From assembly GCF_028858725.1 (NCBI RefSeq), contig NC_084781.1:1992513-2056512 (forward strand): DNA of 64,000 nt, read 5' to 3'. Origin of the DNA: Colius striatus. Lineage: Eukaryota > Chordata > Aves > Coliiformes > Coliidae. The notes below the pieces were generated by a model. The model worked only from the letters and a program-made list of their open reading frames with translations, searched no databases and was not told the DNA's origin. The number at the start of each line of letters is the position of its first letter. Position 1 is the stretch's first letter. Below are positions 36,401 through 45,592 of this stretch, piece by piece. Position numbers and translations under genes: made by a program.

Positions 36401-39400
36401 CCAGCCCAGCACCACCCCACGGCCTCAGCACCTCAGCCCCACGGCTTTGGGATCCCTCCAGGGCTGGGCACTGCCCCAGCTCCCTGGGCAGCCTGGCACA
36501 GGGCTGACACCCCTCTCAGGGAAGCAGTTCTGCCTCAGCTCCAACCTCAACCTCCCCTGGGGCAACTTGAGCCCATTTCCTTTTTTCCTAACAAGGAGCT
36601 GGGCCTCACAAGCTTGATGTTTCCCTTTTGGTGCAACAAATGTGAAGGGACAGTGAAAACTGCAGGGAGCCATCACGCTGTAGAGTTGTGACCTCACAGG
36701 TTTGGGTGGTTGCAGGTTTTGGTGTATTTGAGCCCCATTTTCACATGCAGGTATGTTAGTCCAAGGTTAACCATCTTCAGATGTGGATCTCCTTTCCATT
36801 CTTCTTGTTCAAAATACAAGCCACAGCATTTCTTAACGTTGTGTGGCTTTGGGAGTGCAACCAAAACTACTTCAGTAGTGTGCTGAGTGCCAGTGTCAGC
36901 TCTGACAGGAGCAGACATCGTGTTGGGAGGTTTTCCTTGGCCTGTGGCCTGGTTTAATACCATCCTTTCCTCTGATCTCTTTCCAGGTGGCTATTACAGG
37001 ACAACTTGGTGTAAAGACCCAGCCTGGAAGTGGCATCCCACTGACAGCCACCAATTTTCGGATCCAGGGGAAGGATGTGCTGCGCCTGCCCCCGTCCTCT
37101 ATCACCACAGACGCCAAGGGACAGACCGTGCTGAGGATCACCCCAGATATGATGGCCACCCTGGCCAAATCTCAAGTCACTACTGTCAAACTGACTCAGG
37201 ACCTCTTCACAGCAGCTGCAGGAAGCAGTGCTGGTGGGAAAGGCATCTCTGCCACTTTGCACGTGACATCCAATCCTGTCCAGTCGACTGATTCTCCAGC
37301 CAAGAGTAGCTCGGCCACTTCTGCTTCTTCCAGCCCAGCTGGAAGCACAATGGTTAAAGTGACTCCTGACTTAAAGAGTGCAGAGCCAACAAGCTCTGCT
37401 TTCAGACTGATGCCTGCTCTGGGCATGACTGTGGCAGATCAGAAGAGCAAAGCTGTCACCACGGTGGCATCCACTGAAGCCAAACCGGCTGCTACCATAA
37501 GAATCGTGCAGGGCCTCGGGGTGATGCCACCCAAAACTGGGCAGACTATCACAGTAGCTACTCACACAAAGCAAGCACCTTCATCCTCAGCAGTCAGCAC
37601 AGTCCATACCTCAGCTGTCTCTTTACCAACCATGAGTGCCACGGTGTCAAAAGCAGTTGCTGTGGCCTCGGGAGCTGCTGGGACTCCCATCACTATCGGC
37701 GCAGGAGGCGCCGCTGTGCGCCAGGTGCCCGTCAGCACCACGGTGGTATCGACATCCCAGGCAGTGAGTAGTGCTAAGCCTTTGGTGGAGGAGGGTGAGG
37801 AAGGGGGAAGGCTGAACTGTACTGTTTTATGTCTGAAAACTTCTCTTAAGTACTGTAGGATGGGGGGCTGCAAGTAATTTTGTGGGTTTGGAATTGTAGC
37901 CAGATGCCAAATGACCAGACAAGAGGCAGACACCTCTCACCTCCTCTCCTAAGTGAAGATTGCCTAAAGTCTTACCTTGTGCAGCTCAGCATTTTGCCCC
38001 CACACCTCTGGAGTAATTCCTCTTGGAATGGTGTCAGAAGTAGAAGTGCTTTTTCCTTGTATTAACTTTCCCTCTTTGATGCACTTTTCGTGCCCAAAGC
38101 TGAAGGTGCTTGTAAACTGTGTCATGACAGTTGCATCAGCTGATTGGCATTACAGCTGCTTTCTAAGGATACAAGTCATGGATGGATACAATGATCCTTC
38201 CCAGAGAAGGTGGTTTTCAGGGCTCAGGCAGCTGTCAAGTAAATGAGATGGAGGTGAGTTTTGATGAGTCTGAAACACAACACAGATTTCATCAGCAGAG
38301 CTGCTGGTAGTTTCTACTCCCAGGACTCCTAAAAGAAGCAAGCTGGGCAGTAATTGCATGTTGTCAAGCAGTTCCTCTGCTGAACTCTCCAAGGCTCCTC
38401 ATGTGCTCTTCAACTTCTCTAGGGTAAGCTACCAGCACGAATAACAGTGCCCCTGTCAGTGATCAGCCAGCCAGTGAAAGGCAAGAGTGTGGTGACTGCC
38501 CCCATCATCAAGGGCAACCTTGGAGCCAAGTGAGTACTTTGCATCTGGTGGTTTTGCTTTAGCAATAGGCTGAGGCAGGTCTTTGTTGAGCAGGTTCCTG
38601 GGGAAGCAGGCAGAGGGTGGAATAGACTTGCAGTCCCTTAATAGTAGAAAAATGAATGTGATGTCTGGCAATAAGGATAAAGTTTGGATGCCCTGGGGTG
38701 AAGCTTGTAGCAAATGAATTCTTTGCCTTGAAACCAGCTATTAGATTAGTTCTGTGTGCTTGAGCAAGAATTGACACCTAAAAATACCTGTCATTTGAGG
38801 CCATCTCTCCCTTAAACTAGGGAGGTGTTAACTGCCTCAGTGTGAGTTCCTCTGGCATTCAGACATTTAAGGCTTTCTGTTTATTCTTCCCTGGATTCTG
38901 GTAGTGTCTCCCTCAGATAATGTTTCAGGGCTTGGTTGTTTTCTGTATTCCTTGAGGAGTGTTCAGACTCACTCAGTGGTGTGCTGGGTCCACAATGAGA
39001 AGGTTGGAACTTGTGTGCTGAAGTCATTCTCTGTCATAATTGATCAGTGTTGACATTCACTTTGTCCTTTGTTTATTTACCAGTTTGGTGAGGTGAGGAG
39101 GGGGGTTAAAAACCCCTCTGCTCCTTCAAATCACTACATGACATAAGGAACTTGACTCTGCCAGCAGCTGAACAGTTGGTGAGGCTGAAAGACTTCACCT
39201 GCTGTGCTGGTTGTTAACCTTTCAGCAATTCTCTTTCCTTAGCATCAGTGGATTGGGTAGAAATATCATCCTGACTACGATGCCAGCAGGGACAAAACTG
39301 ATCGCTGGGAACAAGCCAGTGAGTTTTCTAACTGCACAGCAACTACAGCAGCTGCAGCAGCAAGGCCAAGCCACACAGGTAAGGGCACCTAGAATCAGAG

Positions 39401-40213
39401 CAGTGCTTTATTTTTAGGGTTTGCCATCCCCATGAGGACTTTGCACTTGGTAAGTGAGGTTACACAGACAGTAACAGGCACATGGCTTGGCTGTGGTGCC
39501 TTCACAAAGCAGTGCATCATCCCCTTTACCTTCCCTCCATCCAGATACAAGTTGTAAATGTTGCTGAAGCACTAGAATATAACCCCCCCAAAAAATAGCC
39601 ATCAGGAAATGTTCCCAGCTGCTAGGAGGATTGTTTCTATGCACTTGTAGTGCTTTGTGTGCTTCAGCTCCTGCAGATCAGCCCTTCTTGAAGAAGTCAC
39701 GTGGCTTCTGTCTGGAAACATCAGTGTTCTGTCATTCCAAAGAGTAAACCTGCATTGAGAGCTGCTAGGAACAAGTGTGCAGAAGGGAAGCCTGCAATGG
39801 ATCCTTCTTCTGAAAACTTATGAGAGCAGCTGACATGCAGGTTTTCATTCAGATCCCTTTTGAGGTCTTCCTCTCTGAGGCTGACACCATCCCACGTGAA
39901 CAGGAGTGATCTTGTGGCAGATTCTGTCCTTGATGCTTTTTGGTGCTTGGTTTTGTTCATATAACTGAGTTTTCTGTTGGCAGCAGAAGCAGGTGATTTG
40001 CCCTCCTTTGCTTCAGAATGTGCTCTGAGTGCAACCTATCTCCAGGTTGTCCTGGACATGAGGTGGTGTTCCTTTTCTTTCCAACAGGTACGGATTCAAA
40101 CAGTACCAGCCTCCCATCTCCAGCAGGGAACAGCATCTGCCTCTACTAAAGCAGTTTCCACTGTGGTTGTAACAACAGCTCCATCTCCAAAACAGACCCA
40201 AGATCAGCTATGA
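24354..40213 (+). CDS. NFRKB: NFRKB, nuclear factor related to kappa-B-binding protein (INO80 subunit G), complete CDS
   Basis: Metazoan-specific nuclear subunit of the INO80 chromatin-remodelling complex. It binds and holds inactive the deubiquitinase UCHL5/UCH37. Twenty-five coding exons with GT-AG splice sites join to 1,307 codons plus TGA; the human protein is 1,299. The start MDSLDHMLTDPLEL has a good context (A at -3, G at +4). Regions: DEUBAD about residues 39-157, a Lys-rich nuclear-signal-like segment (KKKVKEKEDKKKKR) near 308, and a winged-helix-like region about 365-500. The ERYRYSQPHKAFTFRMHGFE block starts at 522. A Ser/Thr/Pro/Val-rich C-terminus with a QQLQQLQQQGQ run follows. 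All phases check across every junction. PRDM10 lies upstream in the same direction and ST14 downstream. Confidence 0.97.
24913..25114 (+). CDS. NFRKB: NFRKB coding exon 2 (residues 44-110, DEUBAD)
   Basis: PEIFFEVVSLSTWQEVLTD to NPLHIAQKLFR. Main part of the DEUBAD fold that contacts UCHL5 (family knowledge). Donor is CGGG/GTCAGT. Confidence 0.95.
25215..25342 (+). CDS. NFRKB: NFRKB coding exon 3 (residues 111-153, DEUBAD end)
   Basis: Split D111, then GHFNPEVVKYRQLCFKSQYK to LLKQILASRN. Donor is AAT/GTGAGT. Confidence 0.95.
25419..25712 (+). mobile_element. CR1 fragment, plus, in NFRKB intron
   Basis: Starts cagcctagagaagagaagat, then agctggagcacaaaaagctc and gccctggcccaggctgccca. It loses the terminal tail after cccctgatggaggtgg. 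It lies between NFRKB coding exons 3 and 4. Confidence 0.84.
26041..26215 (+). CDS. NFRKB: NFRKB coding exon 4 (residues 154-211)
   Basis: YLLDLARKGGPDMALRRK to EECGDTTVSSDEE. The first half is less like the human protein than flanking exons. The acidic SSDEE end is conserved. Confidence 0.94.
26416..26517 (+). CDS. NFRKB: NFRKB coding exon 5 (residues 212-245)
   Basis: LNSWPSSSPARCASPPIPLR to LSTSDMKTA. Ser/Pro-rich. In phase 1 at both ends (102 bp). Confidence 0.94.
27001..27074 (+). CDS. NFRKB: NFRKB coding exon 6 (residues 246-270)
   Basis: D246 then KIELGESDLKMMLRKHHEK ending RKRQP. Acceptor is ttcactgcag, donor is CCT/GTAAGA. Confidence 0.94.
27435..27519 (+). CDS. NFRKB: NFRKB coding exon 7 (residues 271-298)
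   Basis: DHPDLVTTDLTLEDIMTRV to AGRKGSLA. Acceptor is cccctgtag, donor is CAG/GTGAGA. Confidence 0.94.
27994..28174 (+). CDS. NFRKB: NFRKB coding exon 8 (residues 299-358, Lys-rich)
   Basis: LFDLATLKKKVKEKEDKKKK to PLPLSSVKE. The lysine cluster resembles a nuclear localisation signal. Donor is GA/GTAAGT. Confidence 0.94.
28379..28487 (+). CDS. NFRKB: NFRKB coding exon 9 (residues 359-395, start of winged-helix-like region)
   Basis: E359 then PLEDMKPCLGINEISSSFFF to EGPATLSV. Acceptor is tttgaag, donor is GTG/GTAAGG. Confidence 0.93.
28973..29099 (+). CDS. NFRKB: NFRKB coding exon 10 (residues 396-437)
   Basis: LEDKVLDWQSSPASALNNWF to ALQYLTGDSR, within the winged-helix-like region. Acceptor is ttccctttag. 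Confidence 0.94.
29906..29971 (+). CDS. NFRKB: NFRKB coding exon 11 (residues 438-459)
   Basis: Short exon: D438 then VPSSFSPFVEFKEKTQQWKL ending L. Donor is G/GTGAGT. Confidence 0.94.
30820..30899 (+). CDS. NFRKB: NFRKB coding exon 12 (residues 460-486)
   Basis: G460 then SCQDHEKELAALFQLWLETK ending DQTFFK. Donor is AAA/GTGAGT. Confidence 0.94.
30987..31030 (+). CDS. NFRKB: NFRKB coding exon 13 (residues 487-500, 44 bp)
   Basis: Very short exon ENEDCSDATTPVPR plus two bases of V501. Acceptor is tttatag, donor is GT/GTAAGT. Confidence 0.93.
31256..31316 (+). CDS. NFRKB: NFRKB coding exon 14 (residues 501-521)
   Basis: RTDYVVRPSTGEEKRVFQEQ. Highly conserved block. Donor is CAG/GTGAGA. Confidence 0.94.
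32053..32227 (+). CDS. NFRKB: NFRKB coding exon 15 (residues 522-579)
   Basis: ERYRYSQPHKAFTFRMHGFE to YVTILSL. This is the most strongly conserved part of the protein as I recall it. Confidence 0.96.
32640..33193 (+). mobile_element. CR1 3' end, plus (type A, about 550 bp)
   Basis: Runs from cctgtgctgggccctgggga through ctgagaggggtgtcagccct to the tail caaacgattccatgattctc. Closely related to the copy at 57240-57798. Confidence 0.88.
33339..33445 (+). CDS. NFRKB: NFRKB coding exon 16 (residues 580-615)
   Basis: RDAAARLPNGEGTRAEICEL to LAPDVTSAQ. Acceptor is tgttgcag, 146 bp after a CR1 copy. Donor is CAG/GTAAGT. Confidence 0.95.
33535..33658 (+). CDS. NFRKB: NFRKB coding exon 17 (residues 616-656), with internal donor-like site
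   Basis: VNTVVSGALDRLHYEKDPCV to DRSEEEF. Authentic donor is TTTG/GTAAGA. An internal GTAAGT at 33611-33616 would remove 48 bp and keep the frame. Confidence 0.95.
34041..34120 (+). CDS. NFRKB: NFRKB coding exon 18 (residues 657-683)
   Basis: RIHQAQAAAAKAKKALQQKP ending KPPAKM. The donor ATG/GTACAT is weak, and skipping this 80-bp exon would shift the frame. Confidence 0.93.
34670..35045 (-). mobile_element. CR1 3' end, minus (type B), next to an NFRKB exon
   Basis: Starts gaatcacagagtcataggat, then ctccacaccctccctgggca. It continues into a degraded block ending about 45 bp before the exon at 35089. The left boundary is clear and the right boundary approximate. Confidence 0.8.
35089..35309 (+). 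CDS. NFRKB: NFRKB coding exon 19 (residues 684-756)
   Basis: KSSSKESSVKALPSSTSEPS to EPAKPSP. Ser/Pro/Thr-rich low complexity, including PPTPVTPVTPTAP. Confidence 0.93.
35405..35693 (+). CDS. NFRKB: NFRKB coding exon 20 (residues 757-853, GC-rich)
   Basis: SVLLVSSPTMPQLGTLLSTS to ATATQTKVLPQ. Ala/Pro-rich and much more GC-rich than its neighbours. The centre is poorly conserved relative to human. Confidence 0.93.
35796..36012 (-). mobile_element. CR1 fragment, minus (type B)
   Basis: Contains agggccctgcagagctcatc, ctccacaccctccctgggca and ctccctcacctcagcaccaa. Lies in an NFRKB intron. Confidence 0.86.
36085..36303 (+). CDS. NFRKB: NFRKB coding exon 21 (residues 854-926)
   Basis: AVMTLPVKTQSSPVQVQRAG to AGQNIIKQ. 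Whole codons (219 bp). Acceptor is ttttactgtag, donor is CAG/GTGAGA. Confidence 0.94.
36320..36592 (-). mobile_element. CR1 fragment, minus (type A) with an expanded tail
   Basis: Begins with a simple run, atagaatagaatagaacaga, derived from the CR1 terminal repeat. The type-A block gggctgacacccctctcagg follows. Starts 17 bp after an NFRKB exon donor. Confidence 0.87.
36987..37763 (+). CDS. NFRKB: NFRKB coding exon 22 (residues 927-1185, 777 bp)
   Basis: Largest exon in the window, VAITGQLGVKTQPGSG to TTVVSTSQA. Contains FRIQGKDVLRLPPSSITTDA and repeated Val/Thr/Ser-rich segments. Donor is GCA/GTGAGT. Confidence 0.96.
38423..38529 (+). CDS. NFRKB: NFRKB coding exon 23 (residues 1186-1220)
   Basis: GKLPARITVPLSVISQPVKG to KGNLGA. 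The exon begins GGTAAGC, so a donor-like motif sits directly after the acceptor. Confidence 0.94.
39243..39378 (+). CDS. NFRKB: NFRKB coding exon 24 (residues 1221-1266, Gln-rich)
   Basis: ISGLGRNIILTTMPAGTKLI to QQLQQLQQQGQATQ. Donor is CAG/GTAAGG. Confidence 0.95.
40088..40213 (+). CDS. NFRKB: NFRKB terminal coding exon (residues 1267-1307)
   Basis: VRIQTVPASHLQQGTASAST to SPKQTQDQL, TGA at 40211-40213. Acceptor is ccaacag. Confidence 0.95.
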   Translation, partial: VRIQTVPASHLQQGTASASTKAVSTVVVTTAPSPKQTQDQL

Positions 40214-41760
40214 ACACTGGTTTCAAAATGGGTTTCTTTCCAAGAACTTCCCTGAGGCCACGGTGACATGTGACCACCCAGGAGTACCTGGCTAGGGATG
40301 GGACTGGATTCTGTCACCTTGTCTGTCTGGAGTCAGCATTTCTCTGTCTAGGTAGAGAATACCACAGCAAAAGATGCTCTAAAATGTTTCATCCAGATGT
40401 GTAAAAGCCAGGTTCTGTGGCACAGATCATATAAGAAATGTGTCTTCCTTTCCTTTGTTCTCTTCCCCCACCCCAAAGGGCTCTTTGTGAATATCATTTC
40501 TGTACCATTTGGGTTGTTTGCAGACCAAGCAGCTGATCTTGGATCTTCCTTAACCAAGGAAACTTGCTTGGGAGGGGAAATCCAGGCTTTTCAAAGTCAT
40601 GGAGAAGGTGCCTCCTCTTCCTGGAGCCTGGCTGTCACTGCTTTGACACTGGTGACTCGGGATGGTGGCGTGGACACCAGAGTTTGTTTGTAACATAGCC
40701 TGGAAGTAGGTCCCTAACACATCCAGTGTACTATTTATAGACTTTTAACGTGTTTCTCCCTTGTCTCTGAGCTCAAACTCCTTTTGAACAGACACCACTT
40801 CCATGTCAAACTGCTGTCAAAGGCAGGATGAGAGCGAGAGGTGGAGGAGACCCAGAAAGTCATTGTGTGAACAAACCTGTCAGCAAATGGCAACATACTG
40901 GGGATGCAGAAAGAAAAGTGTTCACCAGAAGGATCCTCTAGTTCTCCTTGACAAAGAAACCTTTTTATCTGTTAAAGGATGACTGTAGCTGGCTTGAAAA
41001 GTTTGGAGTATGCTTTCAAATACACCCAAACTACAGTCCTTTGGACTCAGAGCTATCTTAACCCTTCCTCCTGCCCCTCAGGTTTGTTTTTACCTTTACA
41101 GTTTTATCTCCCTCTCTAAATTGGTTTGAGTTTTGCACATACCAGAGAGTGAATTCATGGCTGTTCTGACATGATCTTGAAGCTTTCTCAACGTGACATC
41201 AGGTGATGTGTTGGACCAGGAGAAGAATAAAAGAGTGGAAAGCTTTACCAATCTCTGCCATCTCCTTTTGCTTGTTTTGTGCACAGTCATTGCCAAGGGC
41301 TTAGAGATTGACCATCTTCTTTGTAAGATGGTTCTTTCCAACCTGCTTTCCTCTTGAAAATAGGTGGTTTGCTCTGAGTTATCAAGGACTGGATGTAACT
41401 CGTTTCAAGAGCCAAGTTGTACAGTCCAGTGCTCTCCAGTGGCTTCATCAGTGCATCATTTCAAAGCAGGCACTTGAATCTTGGTTCATATGCCTCAGGG
41501 ACACAGATTGGAGGGCTTACAGGTGCTCTGAGATCACTTTCTGCCCCACTTTGTCAATTCTTGTACTGAGGCAGCAGAGAAGCTGTGACTTGGGGAGGGA
41601 GGTGAGGGTGTTCTGCAGCGCTTTTAGTTGTGAAGTTAAAGAGATGAGGAGCAACTTCGTGGTGTTAGGTGAAAGAGCCTCTAAATTCAAAACACCATCA
41701 AGATAATCCTGCTGGTTTAGTTCTGTTCCTAATTAATAAAGGTGTCAAAACCTACAGTCA
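40214..41760 (+). other. NFRKB: NFRKB 3' UTR (about 1.5 kb)
   Basis: No coding signal after the NFRKB stop. AATAAA at 41226-41231 and 41735-41740 are candidate poly(A) signals. The second is in a T/A-rich context and is taken as the likely end. The true 3' end is inferred. Confidence 0.55.
41735..41740 (+). terminator. NFRKB: Candidate NFRKB poly(A) signal AATAAA
   Basis: Canonical hexamer within cctaattaataaaggtgtc. Another lies at 41226-41231. Which one is used cannot be read from sequence. Confidence 0.45.
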
Positions 41761-44249
41761 AGCTCTGAAAGGTGGTTATGGGATGAAGCCCCTTCCATTT
41801 CTCCTCTTGAAAGTAACTCTAAGTGAATGTGTCAGTGGACACAGGAGGCTTTAGGAGCACTGAGTTTAACCAAGCAAGAAACCTGCATCTCAGATTGTTG
41901 CTGCTGCTTTTAAGAGCTGCTATTCAGGTCATCACCACCCTGTCTCCCTTCAAGTGGTTGCTAAGGAGTGAGCCACCTTCACTTCAACCCTTTCTCTTTG
42001 CATCTGCAGTCTGTAGTCTTTGGGGGAAGCAAAAAACCTCCGTGGGCTGCTTCTCTCAAAGGATTGTGTGCTGGGTTAGATTGTGTTTACTTCCAACTTT
42101 CAAGAACAAAGTACAGCCTGCTCTGTGGTTCAGAGGATGAGCTGCTTCCACTCTGGTTGAAAAGTAACCCTCAAGCTGCTGTAAGTACAGAGCCCTTGTT
42201 TTTAATAAGTAACCTTTAACTGCTGCACAGGCAGAGAGAGGCTCAAGCTGGTGTGTGGTGGGACTGGAGGAGAGTGTCTTTAAAGTGTTCTAGGTGGTGC
42301 TTGCTCCTCTGTCCTCTTTGGGGACTAAAAGCTGTTCTGGCTGGAGCACACATGCAGAGGAAAAAGGCCTAAAAGAAAGCATCACACTGACATTACCCAT
42401 CTTCCCCACCTGTTTGTCTTGCCTGGAACTAAAGAGGAGCTCTCAGCCTGATCCAGCTTTGCCATGACCTGCTTTATTGAAAGAACTGGAAGTGCAGCCT
42501 GTTTGCCATCACTGGGAGATGCTCATCCAAGAGCCTTCAGCATTTCTTAGCTTGAACCTTTCCAGCAGGAGAATAGTGCCACACAATCTGCTGCAGGCCC
42601 TTGTGAAAGCCTTTCTAACCTTTGTTGAAAGGATGGAGGACATGTCTGTTCTAAACCTCAGCAGGATGCCCTCACAGCCCAAAGAACTCGCCTCAGGGGG
42701 TGGAGGGTGTTGCTTCAAGTTCCTTTTCAAAGGCAAACAGTTAATTGAACATCAAGCTGTGTCATTTTTAACAGCTGATCCTTCCTTTTCCAAAGGAAGT
42801 CCCTGGCACAGAGTGGAAGTAAAATGCAAAAGCCCTGTGGCTTGTTTTCCACGTGGCAAAGCTGAACCAAGGCAACTAGAAGCAGGTCTGGATGGAGTCA
42901 GCTCCTGTGCTTGCCCCATCTACCTCAGGACTCTTCTGAGTGAGCACTGGAGGCTTTCACATGGCACTGGAGGAATGGCAGTCTGAAACTCAAGGCTTTT
43001 GTCCACAGTGACTTGATTGGGAAGAGCTGTGGGGAAAGGAGAACGTGCTGCCATGTCCCAGATGGAAACTGACTCCCAACAGAAGCGTTGCTGGGGTTGC
43101 CCCATAGCAACCAATTAATCTGAGCTTGACTGGAATCATAGTTATGTGGGTAGGTCAGAGGTGCTGTACATCAAAGGAGATCTTTGATGAACCATCCAAC
43201 AGGAGCCTGACACCTTGTTTGCTCATTTGCTGAAAGCTCTGGGGTGTCATCACTGATGAAGCTCTTTGGGGTACAACCTTAGCAGCAGCATTTCATGGGA
43301 GTTTTGGCACCGGGTATTGGAACACAGGAGTCGTTTTAGTGAACCACAGAGCCCATCTGTCCCACCCTGCCTCTCACCAGCCAACCCCTGATGGGATATC
43401 AAGGAGCAGAATAACCATCTGGAGATGGTAGGGCAATTCATTTGGCCTCCCTCTGGTTGCTCCCATAGAAGGAATCATACTGGGGATGGAACCATTGCTG
43501 TCTCTGCACTGTAAACAGAACTCAAATTGAGGCTTTTAATGATTCCATTTAGGGATGAAGCATCTTGTGCAAAGTGACCCATTCCACCTGGATTCATCCA
43601 TTGGAGAATGCATCAATCTTGCATTCAGCATCCTTCACTGAAGGCTGAAAACATCAGAGAGAAACATGTCAAGAACCATTTGTGTTTCCTTCTGACTGGA
43701 AGCATTCACCAAACCACTTTGGTTAAGGTTTGCACCCATAATCTTCTAACCTTGCTTCTCACTCCAGTTTGCAAGTCACCTGTCAGAACCAAGATCCTTG
43801 AAGCAGAAAGATGCTGATCATTCAGAGCTCCAGGTGATGTTGCAACACCACAGAAGGTGGCCATCCAAACAGAGGAGGCAGCACCAACAAGTGGACGTGC
43901 TAACCCCAGAGCAAGGCCGTCATGGCCCAGAGGAGAGAACAGCAAACCTGCCCAAGGTCACTCTGGTTTACACCTTGTGCTGATGCTGCTGCTTGAAGAG
44001 GACCTGCAAAGATGCTGGCTCAGTTTGAAACGTGGTGAGTTGACTCCAGTGCATTTAATGTGTCATCCTCAATGAGTTTTTGGCAACAAGGGAAAACTCT
44101 TTGAGTTTGTGCTTGGGGGATGGGAGGGGGAACAATGGCTGCTTGGTGTTGATGAGATACATGCACAAAGGTATGCTGCTGGATGTAGAAAAGAAATATG
44201 CTTGATCACACAAGGTACTGGCACTTTGGGCTTTTCAGCTGCTTGAAGT

Positions 44250-44395
44250 AACTTCCTTGAAGTGGTGGGGTCCCCATGCCTGGAGGGGTTCCAAAGCCGT
44301 GTGGATGTGGCACTGAGTGATGTGGGTTAGTGGTGGCTGTGGCAGTGCTGGGGGAACATTGGACTGGATGAGCTTCAAGGTCTCTTCCAAACCCT
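44250..44395 (+). mobile_element. CR1 fragment, plus (first of a pair)
   Basis: Carries catgcctggaggggttccaa, then a CR1-like gagcttcaaggtctcttcca. It is directly followed by a second CR1 piece. Confidence 0.65.
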
Positions 44396-44562
44396 CTTCC
44401 CTGCCCAGGGAGGGTGAGGAGGCTCCTTCTTGGGAGGTTTCCAACCCCCCCTGGACACGTTTCCGTGCTCCTTGATGAAGGGGAACCTGCTTTAGCAGGG
44501 GCTTGGGACTGGATGAGCTTTGCAGGGCCCTTCCAAACCTCCACCAATCTGGGACTGAGTTA
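44396..44562 (+). mobile_element. CR1 fragment, plus (second of a pair, type B)
   Basis: Contains ctgcccagggagggtgagga, ggaggtttccaac and a terminal gggcccttccaaacctccac. It abuts the previous piece head to tail. Confidence 0.75.
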
Positions 44563-45460
44563 GAAACTGAGGAAATTAGAGGGGCCACAAGAAGTTGGAA
44601 ATGCACATTCAATCCAAGAACACTGTTAAAAGCAAACCTTGGAGTTGCTGCTCATCATTAAGCTTCTCAGGCCACTCATGCTGTGCAACAGAACTCCCTT
44701 ACAGGAGCAAAGTAACTCAAGCTGCAGCGACTCAATGACCCATCATTTCAGGTAAGGCCAACCCAGAGCCTGAACTTCTCTTTTCTGTTTAAGGTGGCAT
44801 GGGGCAGCTCTCCTTGTTTGTAACAAACCAGAGAGAAATAGGTAATTGCACTGCATTGTCTGCCATCTCTACCCCCAGCTAAAGCCACAGCATCAGCTGG
44901 AGCGTTTGCAGCTCTTCAGGCAGACAGGACCTTACCTGACTTGGAATCTTGGGTGTGCCTGGGTGCTCAGGCAAGTTTCAAAACACCACAGTGCCAGAAA
45001 CCAGGCAATCCAGCTTGTCCACTCTGTCCCACTCCCACTTTGGCTGGAAAACACTGCTATTGCTGATTCAGAGCTTACCAACTGTGTGTTTCTCTCACAA
45101 GCCACAGAACAGCTCAAGAAAGAGACACAGCTAGTAATACAGTCCTGAGAGCAAGCTAATGTTCTATTTCCTAGGGCTTTGGATTCCCTTGGAGTCTTTT
45201 GGCACCATGAAGCTGAAGAAAACATCCCCTTTGACTCTGAAACCGTGGCTCAGGGCTGTGTGGGGCATGTGGGAGGGCTGAGGGTGGACTTTCTCATCAC
45301 CAGTTGGCTGCACGTTATCATGTCCTTTGCCTACTCTCCTGCCCACATCATCCATGGAGCTGGTCACTAGTGCCTTTTGTTCTTTTGTGGGCTCAGGAGG
45401 GCAAAGCTGCTTGTGATCCCTGTCAAAGTCACATTTTGGAAGCAAAGCTCTTGCTCTTAA

Positions 45461-45592
45461 CATCATAGAATCGGTTTGGGTTGGAAAAGACCTTTAAGCT
45501 CATCAAATGCACTCCATTTGACACTGCCAAGCCCACCACCACTCAACCATGTCCCTCAGCACTTCAGCTACGTGGCTTTTAAATCTCTCCAG
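45461..45592 (-). mobile_element. Short CR1 fragment, minus
   Basis: atcatagaatcggtttgggt, tggaaaagacctttaagctc and tcaaccatgtccctcagcac match the complement of a CR1 3' end, in intergenic DNA. Confidence 0.84.
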
